Positions 39,598 through 51,275 of a DNA stretch of 64,000 bases are shown here, one piece after another. Each line of letters starts with the position of its first letter. Position 1 is the stretch's first letter. The stretch covers positions 121,632,467 through 121,696,466 of the forward strand of contig CM041084.1 of assembly GCA_023079485.1 (NCBI GenBank), written 5' to 3'. A program made the position numbers and the translations under genes. This DNA comes from Archilochus colubris (lineage: Eukaryota > Chordata > Aves > Apodiformes > Trochilidae). The notes below the pieces were generated by a model. It searched no databases. It had not been told where the DNA came from and saw only the letters and a program-made list of their open reading frames with translations.

Positions 39598-40689
39598 AGT
39601 CCTTTAAACTATGAACATCACAGAAAAGTCTCTCTGCATTAAGAAGAAGTTATATTAAGCCATAGAAAAATGTTAAATTTTAATGCACTAGAGCACTCAA
39701 ACTTGGTTCTTACTAGTGAGAATCTCATTTACAAAATGGCTGCTAATGAAATCTCAGAGAAAATATGTTGGCTTCAAAGCAAAATTAAAATAAAGACAAA
39801 TGACTGAGGAATTATTGTTTTCAAAGTTCTTTTTTCATGTGCTAATTACAGGGTAAGAAAGTGATTTGAGTATCTTATTATCTATCTCTCCTTTTTCTGC
39901 CAGAAGTTTATAAAGGGTGTGAAAATGAAAGGGGATAGTAATAATTCCATTTATGTTTTAAAGAAAATAATCAGGTTACCCAGCATTTAATACTAGAGCC
40001 TGAGGATTCCATTTAGATGACTTTGAAGGACAAATAAAATATTATCAGCTATGTCAGTTAAAGGAAAGATGGAGACTTGAGCAGATGTATTTATTTATAT
40101 AGAGAAAAAAATTCATCTCATCAAGAATTGACACAGGAGAGAAACCCATTGGGATACAGGCAGAAATATTCATTTTTTATTATTAGTTCACTTATTCACA
40201 TTTCACAAAAACTGAGATTTGCTGCTATGAGCTCTAACATTCTCTTACATAAAATCTTAAGGATGGGTGGTAACACCCAAAAAAAGAGATAGTTAAAAAA
40301 AAATAAACAAAAATCATCATCCCAGATAAAATCTCCTGAAATAATGTAGTTACTACCATGGTTTTAATGTTTGCAAGTTGCAAACCCCCAGCATACTTTA
40401 AGGGAACATAAACCCATTTTCTGTGCTCAGGGATTAAAACCAGAGAGAGCAGACATATATTGTAATAAATGCTACTGAAAATAATCCAGTGTTCGGCACA
40501 TTATAAAAAACTAGATAAATTCCCCTTGTTTTTAAAAGGCAATGGATACTAGGGACTGCTACCATGTGATATTTCTGCATCCATCTTAAGATAACAGCCC
40601 CTAAGGAGCATTGTTTTGCTCAGACCCCTCTGGGATGGTCCCTGGCAACCTCATCTCCTCATCCTGAGTTTTCTCAGTGCACCACTCTG
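39598..40689. other. Unannotated interval
   Basis: AT-rich DNA with no recognised gene, RNA or named repeat. Confidence 0.6.
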
Positions 40690-41080
40690 ATACTTTGGGC
40701 TCTACCATGGATGCCCATTAAATCTTAGTATTACCTATAAAATTGCATTGCTGACCTTCAAAGCAATGCATCAATTTAGTCCTGCTTACCTCACAGACCT
40801 CCTATCTAAGTGTTTGCTTAGTCATTCCCTGAGGTCCTACCCTGCTGGTCTCCTGTCAAATACTACATTTAAAGTGAGAGCCTTTGGCTCTCGCCCTTTC
40901 AGCATCTGTGCTCCTCTGACATGGAAGTTGTTGCTGGTGAAGGTTCAAGAATCAGAAGGCTTTTTCCTGCCTGTTCTACAAACACCCGTTAACTCTTATC
41001 TGTTCTCTTCAGTTTCTGCTCAGCGTGCTTTAATAAAAATGCTGCAGGCTGTGAGTCCTTACTTTGAACAGCGATTGTAA
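40690..41080 (+). mobile_element. L2/CR1-superfamily LINE C-terminal fragment with open frame
   Basis: The plus-strand frame reads ITYKIALLTFKAMHQFSPAYL, then TDLL, SLRSYPAGLLS and FGSRPFSICAPLTW. This is the C-terminal motif series of L2-like LINEs (KIALLTFKALHGLAPxYLSDLL, SRSLRSS, GDRAFSVxAPxLWN). The frame stays open from before 40748 to the TAA ending at 41080, with the first ATG at 40766. Upstream, the usual LHWLP motif is only recoverable with a frameshift (around 40700). The piece is therefore a truncated remnant, unable to act as a reverse transcriptase. An open frame of about 110 codons in an element this diverged is somewhat unusual. It may be luck or a sign of constraint. Confidence 0.75.
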
Positions 41081-44000
41081 GGATTTATTTTTAAATATAA
41101 ACAGCCATGAGGAGTCTGGAGGTGCTAAGCAGTCAGAGAGCCCGATGAATAATGTGTGTCATTCCCAGCTAAACCCAAAAGCAACCACTCTTAGGCTACT
41201 TTTCAGAGCCATTGGAATGGGCAAACCAGCAAGTACATGCCAGGGCTCCCGAGACCTCTCTGTGTGCCAAGATCCCAGGGCAACAGTCCCACAGGAGCTG
41301 GCACTCCCTGCCATCCCTCACGAGCCTCCTGGGCTGTCGCTGAGCCCTGGGTGAGACTCAAGAAGGTGTCATCCCTTACCTCTCCTCTCATGGAGCCAAT
41401 TAGTTAGCCCAAATTGAGAGAGTCGTTATGTGAAAGACATTATCTGGTAAGGGTCAAAAAGGAGATGAATTCTAAAAGCTGTTATTTCTCAGTCATCAGC
41501 AGTAGGAGAAATATTTTAAAATAGCAGATGGTGACTATGTGAAAAGAGCTTCAAGCAGTTTGGTTTTCTTTTGCACCAAACCAAGTCCTCTGATACCCAG
41601 TTATGATATGTGAGCAGCAAAGAGGAAAAATAAAAAACACCTGTAAAATGATAATTTCTTAATCTCTTACGGCCATTTCACAAGTAAATCTCCCAGGACA
41701 GTGTTTTCTAGAGACTATCTTTTCCTCAGGTGACTGAGAGCAGCTTTTAAGCAGTTGAAAAGTTTCCTTGAAACTGCTCCCATACCTCTTTGTCTTCCCT
41801 CATTCTAGTTAGAAGTAATTTGCATCTCTCCCCAGGGATCCTTCTCATCCCCAGTGTTCCCCACCAGACTGTGATTGAAGGACTGACTTCAAAGAACTCC
41901 CATATACATCCTGAATATGGTAAGTGGGTTTATCTGAGATCACTGACTGCACCTCCTGCATATAGGTAAGCTGCAGTTCAGACTTAACACTTTGAGTGCA
42001 GAAAGACAAGACACAGGTAGAAAGAGGCAAATGGAGTTTGTGATCACAGAAATAACACCATAGCCTGCCACATGCTTGATGGCAGCATTGCTGAGTCCTC
42101 CAGACCCTGACCAACCACCAGAGAAACAGATAAAGCTAATGGGAAAATGTCCATCCTGCAGGACATAGAATCATAGAATATATATCATACCTCCTAAGAA
42201 ATTTTGTACAATGTGATTTCTGCATGAAGATTTCTGCAAGTGGTGAGGGATAGCATAAATTCTCCATACACATGGATTTGACCTGTAATTCATAATAATA
42301 AGGGGTTCAGTGTTGGTATTCGTTCTGCTCTTACAGTCTTGTTTTTATCATGTTCATCAGCTTTAATTGTGCCAACATGTATACTTTTAGGAATATCCCA
42401 AACCTATTTTGTTTGATGGGTAGGATTTGCCTTTTTTGAGTTTTTAATTTTCTCTGAGCTTGTTCTTTGCAAGGAGCCACAAACTTCTGTTTCACCAGAA
42501 CAAAAAGATGTCTTTCTGCATAATGGTGCTTGGAAAGCCCAGGATGAGGCAGAAAGGACAGGGGCTGCTTAAGTAACTCTGGCTATGATGTGTCTCCTTT
42601 TTGAAGCCCTGACTTATGGCTGATTCTTTTGAACAGGAGGGATTGGTCTGGGGGCTGATCCAGGACCTGTCCTGCAGGTGATTGGGAGAGTTTGGCACAG
42701 CTAGGAGAGTATCAGAAGTTTCTCCTTCCTTTGACTTTCCAATCTCTCATGCCACAGACTTTCAAACAGAAGAAAAAAAAAGTATTTTTGATTTAAAAAA
42801 AAAAAGCCTTTTAATTTAACCAAATTGGATTAAAGGTCACCGTTAATTTTTTTAGTATGCCCACTAGATTTTTGGGTACTATGTATATTGTATATTTTAA
42901 CACCACAGGAGTAATAAGAGCTGAGCAACTAATTTGCAGTGAATAACTTGAAGAAAAGTACTATTGTCTCATTCAGAGTTTCATTGGAATAAGCTAATAT
43001 CATTTGTGAATCTGTTGTTCAGTTGGAGTTATCCCATCAGTTACTTTAGTGACTAATTCCAAGTCTACAGATTGTGCGTGAACTGTTTATTAAAAGTATA
43101 GGGGAAATGTTAATTTTGAGCTGTCATAGATATTTTAGATTGAATTCAGAGATCACATGATCTACATAAATATTTAATATTGAAAGGCATTAATTTCTGT
43201 CAACATATAAAGCTGATATAATATGACATTTTGTTCGGCTTCCTCTGCCTCCAGATCAAAAAGAGCAGATAAAACACCACCAAAGGTGAAAAAAGCTTCC
43301 CCAGAGCAACCTTTGTCTAGAGATGAACGAATGCAGTGCATTTTCTTGCCTCTGATTCAAGCTAATGCTAACAGAAAGCAAATACTCAAAATTTCCAATA
43401 CTGAGGAGACAATAGCCAACTGCCTTCATTACAGTGCCAGTGTTTCCCTTTTTTCCCATGCAAAGTGTGGTGTCTACCGGGTCAGGCTCCATCATCAGGT
43501 AAACCTTGTGATATTCTCTTGTGTTGGCATTAGCTGACCATAGTGGCACAAGCTGTGGGTGGAGAAGGAACCTCTGCTCAAAACTTTCTCATGCATTAGC
43601 TTTCCATTAACATTTAATCTTATTTTCTCATTAATCAATAAAAGTTTATGAATAAACAAATACTTAAGTAGATAGGTATTATTTACTAAATTTCTGATTC
43701 AAGATGAAAATTGCCCCTAATTTATAGTGGGGAGGATTTTAGAAAACCTGTCTTTTTATGTGGAGATTAAACATAGGCACTGGGAAAACCCTTTTTGTAT
43801 ATACAAGTCTTGGTTGCATGGTTAACATCTGGAATGTATTCACTTCTTCTATAAACTACATATGACTCCCTTTCTACTGCATTCCTCAAGCAGCAAGCAA
43901 CATAGATGTATTAATATTAACATGCCTTTGATTCACTTTTCTCCATTTTACAGTCTACTGCCATATGCCAGCAGTATGTCACTGGGCATGATGTAACCAA

Positions 44001-44212
44001 GTCTGCCCCAGGAAATGCAGAAAGACTATTTTACTAGAAACCAGGCCTAAAAAGACCACAATTTAATTTTATACCATTTGTTAAGCTGAAAAATATGAAA
44101 AGAACTTTGGCTCTGTACTACCTTTCTACTCCTACATTGGTAGAAAGGGCAAAAAGCTTGCTCTATCCTGCAGCTAACATTTCCCAAAGGAAAAAGAAAC
44201 TCCAAGACTTAG
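41081..44212. other. Unannotated interval
   Basis: No gene recognised. It includes a short GC-rich island with splice-like edges (41207-41350), a tiny CR1 tail remnant (42164-42180) and poly-A/poly-T runs near 42.77-42.81 kb. An open frame at 43223-43537 ends near a donor-like CAG|GTAAAC at 43500. It resembles no family I know. Confidence 0.5.
42164..42180 (-). mobile_element. Possible CR1 octamer-tail remnant
   Basis: Two CATAGAAT units, the reverse complement of the CR1 ATTCTATG tail. No adjoining CR1 3' body can be seen, so chance is possible. Confidence 0.3.
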
Positions 44213-44330
44213 TAGAATCACAGAATCATTTTTGTTAGAAAAGATTAAGATTATCAAGTCCAACCATCTAGCTGTCACACTGACAAGTCCACCACTAAAC
44301 CATGCCCCTAACACTGGATGCAGATAGCCT
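44213..44330 (-). mobile_element. CR1 3'-end fragment
   Basis: It starts with TAGAATCACAGAATCA (octamer tail in reverse), then 'aagattatcaagtccaacc', then 'aagtccaccactaaaccatg' and 'cccctaacac'. These are the standard blocks of one CR1 3' end read backwards. Only about 115 bases of the element are present, with no coding part. It is a typical extreme 5' truncation. Confidence 0.85.
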
Positions 44331-45537
44331 CACTTTCCTAAGTTTAGGATATGCTGGAATAGGAAAGAATATATAAATTTGGGTTATTTAGATCAGAAAA
44401 TGAGCAGAATGTCTCCATCGTTAAGAGCTTGTAAGAGTAGGCTGGGAAAGAGAAATCTGTCAGAAGTGACATGGCTGTAGATAATCCTGTCGTGTGTAGC
44501 AGAATAGATTGAATGACTTCCCAAGAGGTTTTTCAGCAGTAAGATTCTATTATAGACCAGATCCACTGCCTGTTGTCAAGTGATACCTTGGGTTTGGGGA
44601 GAACCTAGCAACACAGAGAAGCTCGGTCAGTCCCCAGTAGGCTTACACTGTCTGATGGGCCCTGGATCTGTCCTGCTCCACAGGACTGCACCTGCAGAGA
44701 GAGGAAGGACAGCACAGCCAGGAGGAGGATAATTTGTTTCAAAGTACAGAGAAGCACAGGAATGTAGAAATAACATTTAGAGACATCTTGATTTCTGGGA
44801 AACTCTGCTTAATACTTGAGGATCACTTCATTCAGTAGTGGAGAACATTCAGAAGTGTTTTTCTTACTTTTTGTGTTTAACTTTTTTTCTTTTAGTTTAG
44901 GGGGCAGAATTTTGATGTGACACCTGTTACACAACTTACAATGGAGGATGTAATTATGTAAACACTTAATGGAGCCTATATAAGGGTATTATACAATTTG
45001 TTTGCTAAGTGCAGCCTTGTTTTCCCCAGTGATTTCCCTGTGACTACACAGACAAACAAAATAAATCCCTACTCTAGCTGTTAATTTTTGACACGACATT
45101 ATTACAGACTGTGACCCTGATTCAGTTTGAATTGCTGAATGTTTGCTATTTAGGACACAGCTATGGATACTGTTATTTTCTTCCTCTCTCTCATAAACAC
45201 ACATACTACCATACGGAGCATATTCACCACGTGTGTATTTCAAACCCTCAGCCTACATTGTACATCCATGTGCTGCTCTTGTTGTGTGAGCTCTAGACAA
45301 GCCAAAACATCAGCAATGTTTGGTGCAGGCATCCAAGAATTAAAACTACTCTGGATGGAGGCAATTCTATACAAAGTCAGCATGGGCTTTGAAAGCAGTG
45401 TGTTTGTGCCAGTGCACTTTGCTTATTAACTTTTAATCTTCTGTTATACCTCAGAGCTTTTGGCCTCCATGCAATCCCTTGTTTGTCTGCTACTCCATTT
45501 ATTCCTCCTTTTATATTTTTAAGCAAAGGTTGGTGTA

Positions 45538-45568
45538 ACAAAATGAAATCAAATCAAATGAAATAAAA
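45538..45568 (+). repeat. (AAATC/AAATG)n short pentamer repeat
   Basis: Five to six imperfect five-base units. Confidence 0.6.
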
Positions 45569-47309
45569 GTTGAGAGGGACAGATACATTCTTAATCTTCA
45601 CAATCAACTAAGAAGCAGAGGACAAAGAAGATTTTTAGCCACCTTCTCATCCTCCTGCGACTGTGCCAGCTTTACCCTGGGCAGAGGTCCAGCACTTAAG
45701 AGTAAGAGTAAGATTTTTCTGCTAAGTGTAGATCTTCTGAGCACAGTCACATTCTGGTTGCACTCCCAGTTCCCAGACACTGGAAGGGGATGGCATACAA
45801 ACCAGAACATCTGCCCTTAGTCATTGGAGATTTATCAGATAATCTTGGAGATGAGACATATTGTTTGCTCTGCTGCTTTTTGCCACCAGAGCTTCTGAAA
45901 CTGACCCCTCTTCTAATAAAAACAGGGGGAGGGGATTACTTTAAATTTGAAGTAAACCAAAACCAGGCTTCCCATGACATGTAATTTGTAAAAATACAGC
46001 AAAGATGCCAAGAAGCACAAACTGCATCACCACCCCCCACCAGAAAATTAAGCCATTGTCATTAACTATGCACAGAACCCACTGAACTCAAAACAGCTTT
46101 CCAAAAACAAACCATTCCTTTCTTAAGCAATCACTGCAAATTGCAAAAGCAACAAACGTTTCAGCCACAAATGAAGGAGGCACTGCCTGTCCTCAAACCT
46201 TCTTATGAAATTTCCCACTTATTAAGGAAACATACGAAGACATTTGCTAGTGTTAAATTGGTGAAAGATCTGTGCTTTCTAGGAGGTACTGAAAGTCTCT
46301 TTTTTCTGGAATCAGCCATAGGTTGAGGATAATGAAGGAAAACTACACATTCCAGCTGTCAGAAGTTTATTTTATTTTCTCCATAATGGAACTGATGAGC
46401 AGTAGTGACCTTGGAGAAGCAGAATTTAAAAAGAAGATTAAAAAAAAAAAGGAGCAACCACATCCATTTCTGTTATCGATGAGGGAAGAGACACAGAGGA
46501 CACCATAAGAAAAGTAGTACACAGAAAGGTGTCTGAAAGGAAATGTACCAAATGCAGACAGATTATGGTGAAAATTCTTTACTACAACATAGGATTTATT
46601 TTCTGAAGTAAGAGATTGCCTGGGACAGACCTCATTAGTGTGATGAGAGCCTTTCTAAGATAGATCACGAAGAGGGATTTGTTCTCTTACTAAGTCAAAA
46701 AGATACCCTTCTGACTTTTCTGGATTATCCTTCTTCTGGTGTCAGTTTAAAGGAACAAAGACACTGAAAACTCCCTGCTCAGTAAATGGTGTCTTTATGT
46801 TTAGCTGCATTCTTGTAAAAAACAACAACTCCCCACCTCATAGGTCACCTCAGTTCTTGGGGACTGAAAACATCTCATGGGAGCTCTAAAAGGCCTAAGG
46901 ACATGAAGTGCAATTGTGCAGGAGCATCTTCTTGGCAGGTTTAGCATTCAAGATAAGATAGAAAACAACAGCAGGGTCCTGATCACTACAGCACAGATGA
47001 GACAACTGTACCAATCTCTAACTCTTTTCCTAAGGGAACTCTATGACCAGTAACTTTCGCCTCAATAACAAGTTTGCAGTTCTGCATACAGGAGAGCATC
47101 TGGTCATTTCTTGCACTTTACTCCAGAATGAAGTTCAAGCTATTAAAGTTCAGACATGAATGATAAGCAGATGAACACTCATTTAGGGATTTAAACACAC
47201 AGTCTGTATATAAATCTCTGTAAGGGTGCTGGAGAGTGTCATCTCATGGCTATGAAACACTTCCTAAGACTAAAGTCCTTAGAAGAGCATTTTTTTGCAT
47301 GGTGTTTTA

Positions 47310-47630
47310 GTGTAATACTGGAGAGTAGAAGGAGAATTCAGAAATGGAATAGGAGTGAGAAAATGTGGAGAAATGGAAAAAGAAGCAAAAAAGGTGTGAG
47401 AAAAAGACATTAGAAACAGAGAAGCAAAAAGGTGGTAAGATGAAGTGCGAGAATTAATCTGAAAAGCCATTCTGAAAAAAGAGAGAGTAAAAAAGTAAAA
47501 ACAGAAGCTAATATGGAGCAGATGACAAGCAAAAAGACTGAAAAAGGCAAAATAAAAAAAAGAAAAAAATATGGAGATGGAAAGTAAATAAACATGCAAG
47601 GAAAGTAAGGAAAATGTTACTGAGGTTTTG
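47310..47630 (+). repeat. Purine-skewed low-complexity block
   Basis: About 320 bases strongly dominated by A and G on the plus strand, without a simple unit. The minus-strand frames here (47279-47650) are Phe/Leu/Ser-rich because of this skew and are not taken as genes. Confidence 0.75.
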
Positions 47631-50367
47631 GTTTGTTGGTTATTCTCCATAAAAAGGGTAAAACTGTGTGAATTCAGGAATGTATGAATGATATATTCTG
47701 TATTTAGAGAAACAGTGGCCGAGATTCTGATTCAGTACATAGCAGAGCTGTTAAATCATTTGGTTTTAGGGCATCAGACTGAAGGACAATATTTTCTTCA
47801 GCATACATACTGACAGCAGCAGCATCCCTTCTCTCTCCTAAACACAGATGTTAAGGCCACAGGCTCTCTCACTTCTTTGGAGTTTGTCTCTCCAGAAGGT
47901 TACTTTGGACCTCAGCAGGCTGATTGTTTTGTCAAGCTCCTTGATAAAAGTGTACTCTGGTCTCTCTGAAGTCCTATTATAAGTGAACTGGATATTTATG
48001 TTCATAAGAAGGAGCATTATCCTTTTTTACCTACGATGCCACATGCTCCACACATCTGTCTTCCCCACTCCCTCTAGAAAGAGGCATCCCTTGAAACAGT
48101 TCCAAGCACCACTGTCAGGGTTATGGCTCTGTGAATCCCTGCAAAAGCAAGAAGTGCTGCTCAAGAAGTATTAGGCCCCTTCCAGCATGTGGGATTTTTA
48201 ATCAGCTCCAGGATATTCTGTAGGCAACACAGCTCAGAGTGTGGTTATGGGCCTGAAGAGATCTGGCAAATCTGCTTTGGGCCCTTCTGCGCACCCTTTT
48301 GACTGCCCTGTGGAAGCTCTAATGGCTTTTTAATCTTTACCTCTGTCAGCACTAAAATCGCACCCATAGATTAAATATAAAAATCTCAACCACATAAATT
48401 ATATAGCTCTTTTGTTCAAACATACTTTTAAGATTTGCATAATTTAGTACTGTGGTCGGTAATAAACATGGAGAAACAGAGGTCCCTTTCAGGAACACCT
48501 AATCTTAATAAGGTGGTTATTCAGATGTCTACTTTTGTTTATGGAAATACAGCATTTAAAAATAGAAAGTGGTTTTGGCTTTTGATCTTCTGTTTAAAAG
48601 GAAAAAAATGATTCAATAGAATTAGTAACACTTGCAGAATATCAACCCACTCTCTCATAGAAATGCAATTTAGCAAAATGAGTGTGGTTGGAAAGTCAGG
48701 CCAGAATAACAACAACTAACTTCAGATCCACCCAAGGCTTGTATGGGGGCCATACCAATTAACATAATAGTTGTGTTTGTTGGGAAGTGAAGTCCTTGTG
48801 CTTGGGATTCTTCCCAATTAAAGAATTGTTTTCAAGTGGGATTTAATTTTAATGTTCCAATGCCAGAACATTGACTTGCTGCGTCTGTTTTCATTTCAAG
48901 TGAAGCCGAGGTTACATTTTCAACCTGGTACTGCTGTCATCAAGCCTCTCCAGTGTTTTTATTTATGGTCAGAGAGTGACAGTGGAAGGGTAGTATGCCA
49001 GGAATCATGGTTTCCCAAAGTTTCACTCAAAATGGATGACTTAAATCATAAAAGGTGCAAATTGTGAAGAATTTATTAGGTAAAACACCCGTTAATGTCA
49101 GTGAGAGAACTGAGAAAACTGCAGAACTGAGTTCTTTCTCAACAAATTTCATATTGGACTTAGAGACGTCTATGCCATTAAATTCCTTCAAAAGCGTGTA
49201 TATCAGATTTAAAAAACCCCAAGTCTCTACTATTTCTGAATGGAAAAAAGCATTAATAAAATACCCACTAAACTGAATCTTTTCTCTTTGCAGACTATCA
49301 ATGGGGCAACCATAGATCCCTTGACCTTACAGATTTATCAAATGTACTGGAAAAATATATTTCTTAAGAATTTAAAGGTTGTTCATTAATATTTAAAATA
49401 TGGCCTTTCTTGCTTAAGTGTGACTGATCAATTAAGTTCACAAGATGTTTTGTTTCATCCTTCAAGAATATTACCCTGAAGCCTCATATGAACTTAAAAT
49501 GTTATTTCCATGAAAACATTCTTTTGACAGAGAAACCATTTTCCAATAGGATACTTGTTAGTCTGCTCAAATTTTCAGAAAAGTAAACAAGAATACAGTA
49601 GAAGTAAAGTCATTGAAATCCAGATCCACTGAGCTCTAAAATTAATCCTAATAGTGTTGAAAAAAAGAATTTATACTTGTATGCAAACAAGTGAAGTAGA
49701 ACAAAAGTTACCATTAGTTCCCAAAGCCATTTGACTTCAGGATGTGGACAGCGTGAAGTTTACAAGCAGTATTCAAAATTATTCTCACATTTTATGGATA
49801 GATAATATGAGTTCAGAGAAATTAATAGATCAAATTTTGCTATGTTGAGAAGATGCATGAAATAATTCAGTACATTCTGAAGCTGCTAAGGAATTAATCT
49901 TATCAGAGTATGATTATTAGTTGTCTGGGCATCCAAAAACACACGTGTGCAAGCATCCTTTCTTGCACTTTTCAGGTATGCACTAATATTTACTATCCTC
50001 AACAACTACTACTTGTTTAAGGTTTGACATATCTATGAGTTAAGCATGATTGTTTAATATTTATATTTACATGATTCAGAAAAGACAGAATCAAGACAAA
50101 CACAAACCCAGGGTCTCCACCTGTGGGACTGATGCTATCTGAGAACTGCCAACTTTGAAAGTGATCGAAGAGTGTTGACGGACTGGGGATAAAGTCCAAT
50201 CAAAGGAATTTTGTCTTATATGGATTCAGTTTTAGAAATTCCCTGGCTTTCCAATACTGTAAATCAGCCAAACAGACATGTTGGAAAGATACCATAAAAT
50301 AGGGGTTTTTAAGTGCAGAAAAAGGTCTGCATGCCATCTGAATATATATGATTCGACAGATCATGGA

Positions 50368-50465
50368 CTTGATTCTCCCCTCCCCTCTTTTACATCGCTG
50401 CAACTCTGCTAATCTCACCAGAGTCACTTCAAATACACATCTGTAATGGAGAGTGGAATCCAGCT
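50368..50465. repeat. Ancient inverted-repeat (foldback) fragment
   Basis: The left arm is TTGATTCTCCCCTCCCCTC followed by TTTTACA. The right arm is TGTAATGGAGAGTGGAATCC, an imperfect reverse complement. The centre holds AACTCTGCTAATCTCACC and AGTCACTTCAAATACAC. From memory this parallels a sauropsid repeat in which 'gattctcctctcacttacac' ends face each other around 'actccactgaagtcaatgg'. No transposase is present. Confidence 0.5.
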
Positions 50466-50747
50466 CTAAATCTGTGTGTGATATAAACTCAGTAAAATAT
50501 ATAAATCTAAACAGTTATTGGGCCTAGGCCCTGAGGTACCTGATTACACAGCAACTGATTTATGAATGCTGAAATTAAACATGGAATGAAACCAGTCTTC
50601 AGTAATGTCAGAAAGACCTTTGTTGGAGTATATTTTCATCAAAAATATTCCGAGAAGGGAAGGATCACAACAACTGAGTAGTTCACAAGCAACATAAAAA
50701 CAGGGTTTTTTCAAACCAATTTCTACGTTTCTGGAGAACCATTCAGG

Positions 50748-50779
50748 TGTAGTATTTACTCACTGTAGTATTTACTCCT
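50748..50779. repeat. Small tandem duplication
   Basis: The unit TGTAGTATTTACTCAC is followed at once by a second copy with the last base pair changed. Confidence 0.75.
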
Positions 50780-51177
50780 GATGTGCCAACAACGTAATAG
50801 GCACCGTCTGAAAATGAAGAACACCAGACCATTCACTAGTGGTCTGCAAATCTGAAATTCTTGATGAAAATTAGTAATTTATTTAATTCTGCAAATATAT
50901 TTCTGAAGCTGAATAACCCATAATTAAAAATAATTTGGTATAAATTAAAAACATTGTCTCTTCATTGTAAAAGGAGTAGTAATTGCCAGTTTTAATTATG
51001 GCAATCTATCACAAACCAAAGAGTTTAATAAAGCCTAAACTGAGCTTTGAAATAGTTCATAGCCACCCTCAGGTGAGGATGACCAAGTATTAGTAACTAC
51101 AAAAATAGATTGTTGAGGTAAACATTTCATTCTCAACAGAAAGCAAAGAAAAATTAGACTGTTGGCTATCAGTTACA

Positions 51178-51275
51178 TAAACACATATATATACACACAT
51201 GTATATAATGAATATGCATTCACATCCATACATGTGCAAATATAGATACATGCATGCATTTATATGTGAATATCT
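51178..51275. repeat. Alternating purine-pyrimidine (CA/TA) tract
   Basis: An imperfect run of ACATAT, ACACAC, TGCATGCA-type words, of the kind that can adopt Z-DNA or cruciform structure. Confidence 0.6.

Larger units (their letters stand above)
44331..50367. other. Unannotated interval
   Basis: About 6 kb without recognised genes. It contains a pentamer-like run at 45.54 kb and a purine-skewed block at 47.3-47.6 kb. A TATATAAGG word at about 44.98 kb lies in otherwise featureless DNA. Confidence 0.55.

Noticed and set aside
44970..44995. TATATAAGG word as a core promoter
   Set aside because: No initiator, CpG richness or downstream exon. Expected by chance in this composition.
47279..47650. 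123-codon minus-strand frame resembling a membrane protein
   Set aside because: The hydrophobic look comes from the purine-skewed complement. There is no domain, and a second minus-strand frame has the same character.
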